A stretch of 64,000 bases of DNA, taken from Clostridia bacterium (lineage in GTDB: Bacteria; Bacillota; Clostridia; Christensenellales; Borkfalkiaceae). The stretch is taken from NCBI GenBank assembly GCA_900770945.1, contig CAAGME010000037.1, forward strand, positions 62,001 through 126,000, given 5' to 3'. The position numbers and the translations under genes are program-made. How positions within the stretch are numbered: position 1 is the stretch's first letter; each line of letters starts with the position of its first letter. Below the pieces are notes generated by a model. The model saw only the letters and a program-made list of their open reading frames with translations, was not told where the DNA came from and ran no database searches. Shown here piece by piece: positions 58,941 through 64,000 of the stretch.

Positions 58941-60053
58941 CTAAATTATAGTATCTTTGGATATGTAGAACGGGTGAGTGTCCGCGCCAGAAAGCACGCG
59001 CTTATCTCTCACGACTACGTTTTTGTCCGTAACCACGCAGTTAAGCGTAACGTTTTCGCCCGTAAAGGTGTTCTTCATTATAACGCTGTCGCGTATAACC
59101 GTTCCTCTGCCTACTTTTACGCCGCGGTATAAAACGCTGTTGTAAACTTCGCCCTCGATGACGCAACCGTCGGATATGAGCGAGTTTTTAACGATGGCGT
59201 TTTCGCCGTAAACGGTAGGCGCGGAATCTTTAACCTTAGTGTAAATCCCCGCTCCGCCGAAAAGCTTTTGCATGACTTTTCTGTCCAAAAGCCCCAAGTT
59301 GACCTTGTAAAACCTTGTGAGCGACGAGATTTCTTCAAAGTAACCGTCGTGGCGATAACCCATGATTTTGAGTTCGCCGAGCTGATTGACTATCATATCC
59401 TTAATAAAGTGCCTTTGCCCGTGCGCTATTGCGTCGCTGACGATAGAAACGAGCAAATCCTTTTTCATGAGTATTATGTTGCCGTAAAGGTTGACCGTGC
59501 CTTGCATTCTCGGGTCGGTCAAAATCTCTTTTACGTTGTCTTCCCTGTCGAGCTTTAAGACAACGTTGTTTGTCCCCGAAATATCCGCGCTCTGCTTTTT
59601 GCAATAAAGCATGGTAATATCCGCGCCGGAAAGTTCGTGCTGACGGAACATCGGCGTGTAATCTACGGAATAAACCGCGTTGGAATCGGACAAAAGTATG
59701 TACTTTTCTTCGCAACGCATGATGAAACCGAGAACGGTTTTCAATGCTTCCAATCTCGTTCCGTAAAGGGAAGTGGATTCCTTTTCGCCGAACGGAGGAA
59801 GGAGAACGAAGCCGCCGTTTCTGCGCGCTAAGTCCCAATCCTTACCGCTGCCTACATGGTCCATCAGCGAACGATAGTTGCGCTTAGTGATAACGCCGAC
59901 ATGCGTTATTCCCGAGTTGACCATTGCGGAAAGCGGAAAGTCTATAAGGCGGTATCTGCCGCCGAACGGTATTGCCGCAACAGTTCTGTTCATCGTTAGT
60001 TCCGGCACGTTGTTATCGTGTATGTTTGAAAAAATCAATCCTAATGCGTTCAT
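58941..60053 (-). CDS. glgD: GlgD, regulatory partner of ADP-glucose pyrophosphorylase
   Basis: A GlgC paralogue of 370 residues. The nucleotidyltransferase fold keeps IPFGGRYRLIDFPLSAMVNS, but the GGxGxRL pyrophosphorylase loop at the N-terminus is replaced by LGLIFSNIHDNNVPEL, the mark of the catalytically weak GlgD subunit. A left-handed beta-helix C-terminal domain follows. GlgD pairs with GlgC in Firmicutes and modulates its activity. The gene follows glgC and precedes glgA. Confidence 0.94.
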   Translation of the reverse strand: MNALGLIFSNIHDNNVPELTMNRTVAAIPFGGRYRLIDFPLSAMVNSGITHVGVITKRNYRSLMDHVGSGKDWDLARRNGGFVLLPPFGEKESTSLYGTRLEALKTVLGFIMRCEEKYILLSDSNAVYSVDYTPMFRQHELSGADITMLYCKKQSADISGTNNVVLKLDREDNVKEILTDPRMQGTVNLYGNIILMKKDLLVSIVSDAIAHGQRHFIKDMIVNQLGELKIMGYRHDGYFEEISSLTRFYKVNLGLLDRKVMQKLFGGAGIYTKVKDSAPTVYGENAIVKNSLISDGCVIEGEVYNSVLYRGVKVGRGTVIRDSVIMKNTFTGENVTLNCVVTDKNVVVRDKRVLSGADTHPFYISKDTII

Positions 60054-60131
60054 ATATTTTTACTCCCTGATTTTTTAGGTGGGCTATTTTGAGAATACTC
60101 TTAACAAGCAAGCAGAGCCGTGCGGCAAGCG

Positions 60132-60230
60132 AGTTGAAAATTGAAAATGGAAAATTGAAAATTGCGGATACAAATATTATATAAAAAATTCGTCCTTAAT
60201 TTTTAACTTTCAACTTTCACCTTTCAACTT
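60132..60230. repeat. TTGAAA element between glgC and glgD
   Basis: TTGAAAATTGAAAATGGAAA at one end and CTTTCAACTTTCACCTTTCA at the other, with an AT-rich centre. It is close in sequence to the copy at 45661-45754. Confidence 0.75.
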
Positions 60231-60260
60231 ACGCCGCGTAAGCGCATTGCCGCTATACGC
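60231..60260 (-). repeat. 3'-end repeat head behind glgC
   Basis: The minus strand reads CGTATAGCGGCAATGCGC about 11 bases after the glgC stop codon, then runs directly into the TTGAAA element. It is the shortest copy of the head motif family. Confidence 0.65.
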
Positions 60261-60269
60261 ACTCAAAGC

Positions 60270-61448
60270 TCAAAGTTCTACCATTTCGCCTTTTTCGATG
60301 ACCGCGTTGTCTTCCACTTTGTATTCGCGCCCGACAACGGCGATATCCTTTTCGTCGTTTAAGCTTCCGACTACTGCCTTTTTGCCGACCGAAACCTGTT
60401 CGTCGATAATGGCGCATTCTATTCTCGCATCCTCTTCGATAACGGTATCGCTGAAAATAACGCTGTTTTTGACTACCGCGCCTTTCTTTATCACCACGTT
60501 ATTGGAAAGCACGGAATTTTCCACTTCGCCCTCGATGACGCAGCCGAGCGAAACTATGCTGTTTATGACCTTGCCGTTTTCGCCGATGTAATGCGGAGGC
60601 GCGATAGGATTGCGGGAATGAAGTCTCCAACCGGTATCCGTAATGTCAAATTCCGGTCTTTCGCCCAAAAGGTCCATGTTCGCGTCGTAAAGCGAAGCGA
60701 TTGTACCTACGTCCTTCCAGTATCCCGAAAAACTGTACGCAAACATCTTTTCGCCGGCGTTGAGCATTGCGGGAAGCACGTTTTTGCCGAAATCGTTCTG
60801 CGAAGCGGGGTTTTCGTCGTCCTCTTCGAGATACTTATAAAGTTTTTCGGCGGTGAATATGTATATGCCCATAGAAGCAAGAGTACTCTTCGGCTTTTTG
60901 GGCTTTTCTTCGAATTCGTAAATACTGCCGTCCGCATTAGTGTTTAAGATGCCGAAGCGGGAAGCGTCCGCAAGAGGAACTTCGTATGCGGCGATGGTGC
61001 AAGCCGCGCCCGTTCTTATATGCTCGGCAAGCATTTTGGAATAATTCATTTTATAAATGTGGTCGCCCGAAAGGATAAGCACGAATTCCGGGTTATACAT
61101 TTTTATGAAGGGCAAGTTCTGATAAATGGCGTTTGCCGTGCCTTTATACCAATCGCTTCCCCTTTTTGCCTGGTACGGCGAGAGAATATGCACGCCGCCG
61201 AAAGAGCGGTCGAGATCCCACGGCTGACCGTTACCAATGTACTCGTTTAAAACGAGCGGCTGATACTGCGTAAGCACGCCTACCGTATCTATGCCGGAAT
61301 TGATGCAGTTTGAAAGAGGAAAATCGATAATTCTGTACTTTCCGCCAAACGGCACCGCCGGCTTTGCTATACGGCTTGTAAGCGCGTAAAGTCTGGAACC
61401 TTGCCCACCGGCAAGGAGCATTGCTACACATTCTTTTTTCATTGACAT
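60270..61448 (-). CDS. glgC: Glucose-1-phosphate adenylyltransferase
   Basis: Makes ADP-glucose, the committed step of glycogen synthesis. The N-terminal AMLLAGGQGSRLYALT is the intact pyrophosphorylase loop, followed by KPAVPFGGKYRIIDFPLSNC; later come GTANAIYQNL and FILILSGDHIYKM-like VLILSGDHIYKM. The C-terminal beta-helix spans about 280-392. CGGAG sits nine bases before the ATG. It lies behind glgB with a repeat between them. Confidence 0.97.
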   Translation of the reverse strand: MSMKKECVAMLLAGGQGSRLYALTSRIAKPAVPFGGKYRIIDFPLSNCINSGIDTVGVLTQYQPLVLNEYIGNGQPWDLDRSFGGVHILSPYQAKRGSDWYKGTANAIYQNLPFIKMYNPEFVLILSGDHIYKMNYSKMLAEHIRTGAACTIAAYEVPLADASRFGILNTNADGSIYEFEEKPKKPKSTLASMGIYIFTAEKLYKYLEEDDENPASQNDFGKNVLPAMLNAGEKMFAYSFSGYWKDVGTIASLYDANMDLLGERPEFDITDTGWRLHSRNPIAPPHYIGENGKVINSIVSLGCVIEGEVENSVLSNNVVIKKGAVVKNSVIFSDTVIEEDARIECAIIDEQVSVGKKAVVGSLNDEKDIAVVGREYKVEDNAVIEKGEMVEL

Positions 61449-61499
61449 AAAATATCACTCCGATTTATTTTATCATATATTTTATCTTTGCATTTCTCG

Positions 61500-61637
61500 T
61501 AGCTTGCTGTCAGAGCCTTGAGCGCGGAGAGTGGTGCATAGACGGGCAACAGGTGACAGCGAACGACAGGCGCGTACTAAAACGTACGTAACTAAAGCGG
61601 CGTTTAAGCACGTAGCCCGTATATGGGCCGCTATACA
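61500..61637 (-). repeat. 3'-end repeat behind glgB, containing its stop codon
   Basis: The minus strand starts at GTATAGCGG, of which TAG is the glgB stop codon. A GCCC..GGGC hairpin, the stem CGTAC..GTACG (61573-61588) and a CACCACTCTCCGCG block follow. The same order is seen behind ftsK (45932-46062). Confidence 0.75.
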
Positions 61638-63535
61638 CGTTCAAGATACATGAAAGATAAGGGTACGAGGTTAACTTTTATACTTTTCTTTTTGCCGTGC
61701 ATAGGTTTGCGGTTGGCTACAAATTCCTTTTTGCGGAAGGTGCCGTCGCCGCCGTAAAACTTGGAGTCGGAACTGAATCTGACGACATATTGTCTGCCGT
61801 CCACGCCTACGCGGTAATCGCGCAAGGTAAGCCCCGAAAAGTTGATTATGCACAAAAGTTCTTTTCCGCTTACGCCCCTGCGGACGAAAGCCAAAACGTT
61901 GTTGGTCGAATCGTCGGCGATAGTCCATTCGAACCCGTCCCACGATTTTTCTATCGACCAAAGCTCGTCGTTATCGCGATAAAACGCATTGAGTTCTCTG
62001 AAAAATCTATTGGCGAGCGCGTTTTCTTTACGTTTTAAAAGCTCGAATTCAAGACCTTTTGCAAAATTCCATTCGTTGTACTGGTCGAATTCCTGCCCCA
62101 TGAACATAAGTTTTTTGCCGGGGTGAGCCATCATATATCCCATGAACGCGCGTACGCCCGCATGCTGCATTTTTTCGTCGCCCGGCATTTTGTTGAAAAG
62201 CGAACGTTTGCCGTAAACAACTTCGTCATGCGAAACGGGGAGAATAAAGTTTTCGCTGAAAGCATACATCATGGAAAAAGTGAGCTTATTGTGGCAACCG
62301 CCTCTGAACAGGGGGTCGGTGGAAACGTAAGAAAGTACGTCGTTCATCCAACCCATGTTCCATTTAAAGTTGAAGCCCAAGCCGCCGATTGAAGCGGGCA
62401 TCGTAACCATCGGGAAAGCCGTGGATTCTTCGGCAATCATTAGCGCGTACGGATACTGAGCGAAAACCGCGCTGTTCAACTGTTGCAAAAACTCAACCGC
62501 TTCGAGGTTGATGTTCGTACCCTTTTCGTTGGGCTTCCATTCGCCATTTTTTCTGTCGTAATCGAGATAGAGCATGGAAGCGACCGCGTCCACCCTTATG
62601 CCGTCGATGCCGTAAACGTCGAAGTAGAAAAGCGCAGACGAAATAAGGAAAGACCTTACTTCCTTTTTCCCGAAGTCGAAAACACGCGTACCCCACGATT
62701 TGTGTTCCTTTTTAAACTCATCGGCATACTCGTACAAACAGGTCCCGTCAAACTCGTAAAGACCGTGTTCGTCTTTCGGGAAGTGCGCGGGTACCCAATC
62801 GAGAATAACGCCTATTCCGCTGTTATGGAAAGCGTCTATAAGGCTTTTAAAGTCCTCGGGAGTGCCGAATCGCGAAGTCACGCCGAAGTACCCCGTCACC
62901 TGATAACCCCACGAGCCGTCGTAAGGATATTCCGAAACGGGCATAAATTCGACATGCGTATAGTTCATGCGCTTAACGTAAGGAACAAGTTCTCTTTCGA
63001 GTTCTTTATACGAAAGATACGAGCCGTCCTCTTTCCTTTTCCAGGAAGCGAGGTTGACTTCGTAAATATTGACGGGCGAAGCGTAAGGGGTGTAATTTTT
63101 GCGCTGTTCCTCGTACCAGACCGCCTTGCTCGTAAGCTTTTCTACGTCGTAAAGTTTTGAAGCCGTTGCGGGCGCGGTTTCCGCATGGTATGCGTAAGGG
63201 TCAGCTTTAAGGACCGTCTTTTTGCCGCAAGTGACGGCGTACTTATAGTTGTCATACTTGCGCAAGCCTTTAACGGATATTTCCCAGGTTTCCCCGTCCT
63301 CCGTTTTGTGAAGCGGGTTCTTTCCGACACCCCAGTCGTTAAAGTCCCCGACTAAGCTTACGGCGTCGGCATGCGGCGCCCAAACCCTGAAAACGACGCA
63401 ACTTTCCTTGCGGTCGAAGTGCGCGCCGAAATACTTATAAGCGCGATAGTTTGTACCCTGATGAAAAAGGTAAAGCGGCAAATCGGGACTTTCCGCGGAG
63501 GGATTATTCATTTTGAGAGTGCGCTTTGAAGCCAT
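61631..63535 (-). CDS. glgB: 1,4-alpha-glucan branching enzyme
   Basis: Introduces alpha-1,6 branches into glycogen. An N-terminal CBM48 domain (about 35-120) precedes the GH13 barrel. Catalytic residues: Asp316 in DGIRVDAVA, Glu369 in MIAEEST, and the Asp of VSHDEVVYGK. Length 634 is typical. The ATG at 63535, with GGAGA five bases upstream, is chosen over a start 15 codons earlier. It is the first gene of the operon behind the promoter at 63643-63671. Confidence 0.96.
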   Translation of the reverse strand: MASKRTLKMNNPSAESPDLPLYLFHQGTNYRAYKYFGAHFDRKESCVVFRVWAPHADAVSLVGDFNDWGVGKNPLHKTEDGETWEISVKGLRKYDNYKYAVTCGKKTVLKADPYAYHAETAPATASKLYDVEKLTSKAVWYEEQRKNYTPYASPVNIYEVNLASWKRKEDGSYLSYKELERELVPYVKRMNYTHVEFMPVSEYPYDGSWGYQVTGYFGVTSRFGTPEDFKSLIDAFHNSGIGVILDWVPAHFPKDEHGLYEFDGTCLYEYADEFKKEHKSWGTRVFDFGKKEVRSFLISSALFYFDVYGIDGIRVDAVASMLYLDYDRKNGEWKPNEKGTNINLEAVEFLQQLNSAVFAQYPYALMIAEESTAFPMVTMPASIGGLGFNFKWNMGWMNDVLSYVSTDPLFRGGCHNKLTFSMMYAFSENFILPVSHDEVVYGKRSLFNKMPGDEKMQHAGVRAFMGYMMAHPGKKLMFMGQEFDQYNEWNFAKGLEFELLKRKENALANRFFRELNAFYRDNDELWSIEKSWDGFEWTIADDSTNNVLAFVRRGVSGKELLCIINFSGLTLRDYRVGVDGRQYVVRFSSDSKFYGGDGTFRKKEFVANRKPMHGKKKSIKVNLVPLSFMYLERV

Positions 63536-63642
63536 ATCTTCTCCAGTAAGCGTCCGACCGGGGTTGCCGGGCAAACGCATTGTAATTTAGTAATCTTTTT
63601 TTGTTTTTTGTGTTTATTTTTTTAGCCGTTACTGTGTACTTA

Positions 63643-63671
63643 AGTATACACGAAACGGCGGAAAAATTCAA
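63643..63671 (-). promoter_or_regulatory. Promoter of the glycogen operon with palindromic -10 region
   Basis: TTGAAT (63666-63671), 17-bp spacer, TATACT (63643-63648) on the minus strand. The -10 box is part of GTGTATACTTAAGTACAC, with the perfect core TACTTAAGTA (63636-63645), a possible operator. The leader to glgB is about 100 nt. Confidence 0.65.
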
Positions 63672-63742
63672 GACGTTTTGCGAGATTTAACAGCCGAAAA
63701 GCGAATTTTTGGTTATTTTACACATAAAATCCGCCGTTAATT

Positions 63743-64000
63743 TTACATGCCGCCGTCAACCGAGAGTATCTGCCCCGTGACGTACGCGTTTTCGAGCAGA
63801 AACAACACTGCGGAAGCGACTTCCTCCGCCGTGCCGACGCGCGGAATGCTAAGACCTTCGCAAAATTCTTTCACGTCATTTTCGGAAAGATGAGCGTTCA
63901 TCTTTGTGTCGATAAACCCGGGAGCAACGGCGTTGACGGTAACGTTCGACAAGCCGACTTCCCTCGAAAGGGCTTTCGTCAAGGCGTTAATCGCGCCCTT
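63743..64000 (-). CDS. 3-oxoacyl-ACP reductase FabG-type SDR, C-terminal part (cut by window edge)
   Basis: The visible 85 codons begin KGAINALTKALSREVG, so the lysine of the YxxxK active site is right at the window edge. NVTVNAVAPGFIDTKM and VTGQILSVDGGM are the standard C-terminal blocks of FabG reductases, which reduce 3-ketoacyl-ACP with NADPH. A short-chain dehydrogenase with another substrate cannot be excluded without the N-terminal half. No fatty-acid gene other than acpP is in the window. Confidence 0.85.
   Translation of the reverse strand, partial: KGAINALTKALSREVGLSNVTVNAVAPGFIDTKMNAHLSENDVKEFCEGLSIPRVGTAEEVASAVLFLLENAYVTGQILSVDGGM

Overview
The window reads as chromosomal DNA from an endospore-lineage Bacillota, most likely an uncultured gut Clostridia (Christensenellales-like; the lineage is an inference). 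Pointers are the thrS-infC-rpmI-rplT order, T-box leaders on thrS and ileS, a long Firmicutes-type SRP RNA, relatives of the sporulation genes ylbJ and ytxC, sepF, DUF4364 and TSCPD genes, RNase Y, and a glycogen cluster with both glgC and glgD. Most genes lie on the minus strand and are described in that direction. No rRNA, tRNA, CRISPR array, prophage or transposase was seen.

Layout. 0-1 kb: start of a lipoprotein, then repeats. 1-6.2 kb: translation block (yebC, SpoU-type methyltransferase, rplT, rpmI, infC, thrS with T-box). 6.2-13.8 kb: YtxC-like protein, Ca2+-type P-ATPase, poly-Ser lipoprotein with nrdR, DUF1294, NUDIX, an unknown gene, DUF4364 and TSCPD. 13.8-18.7 kb: accessory patch (AT-rich membrane protein, BRO-N protein, two membrane or surface proteins, a repeat mosaic). 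18.8-24.5 kb: RluA-type synthase, rRNA methyltransferase, ileS with T-box, SRP RNA. 24.5-29.3 kb: serpin lipoprotein, aspartokinase, ACT protein, HtrA-like lipoprotein. 29.4-35.4 kb: yggS-sepF (plus), a CpsB/CpsD/Wzz tyrosine-phosphorylation cassette, rarA, ylbJ (plus). 35.4-49.8 kb: coaD, rsmD, uvrC, rny, serine acetyltransferase, recA, cinA-like, pgsA, rimO, ftsK, acpP. 49.9-63.5 kb: tex, then a glycogen operon transcribed glgB-glgC-glgD-glgA-glgP-GH13. The right edge holds the end of a fabG-type gene.

How the genes work together. GlgC and GlgD make ADP-glucose, GlgA extends the chain, GlgB branches it, and GlgP with the cytoplasmic GH13 enzyme breaks it down, so synthesis and mobilisation share one transcription unit. 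Genes of the ftsK-to-rny stretch are packed with 4-11 bp overlaps and cover chromosome segregation, tRNA-related ribosome modification, phospholipid synthesis, recombination and mRNA decay.

The most unusual content is non-coding. Several families of dispersed, palindrome-rich repeats sit within about 20 nt of stop codons (yebC, cinA, ftsK, glgC, glgB, and a different inverted-repeat element behind glgP), all on the same side of minus-strand genes. One family has a stem with compensatory base changes between copies; another is a chain of different small hairpins joined by an invariant CGATATT linker. These are the best candidates for something undescribed. All calls rest on reading the sequence and family knowledge; no search or folding was run.
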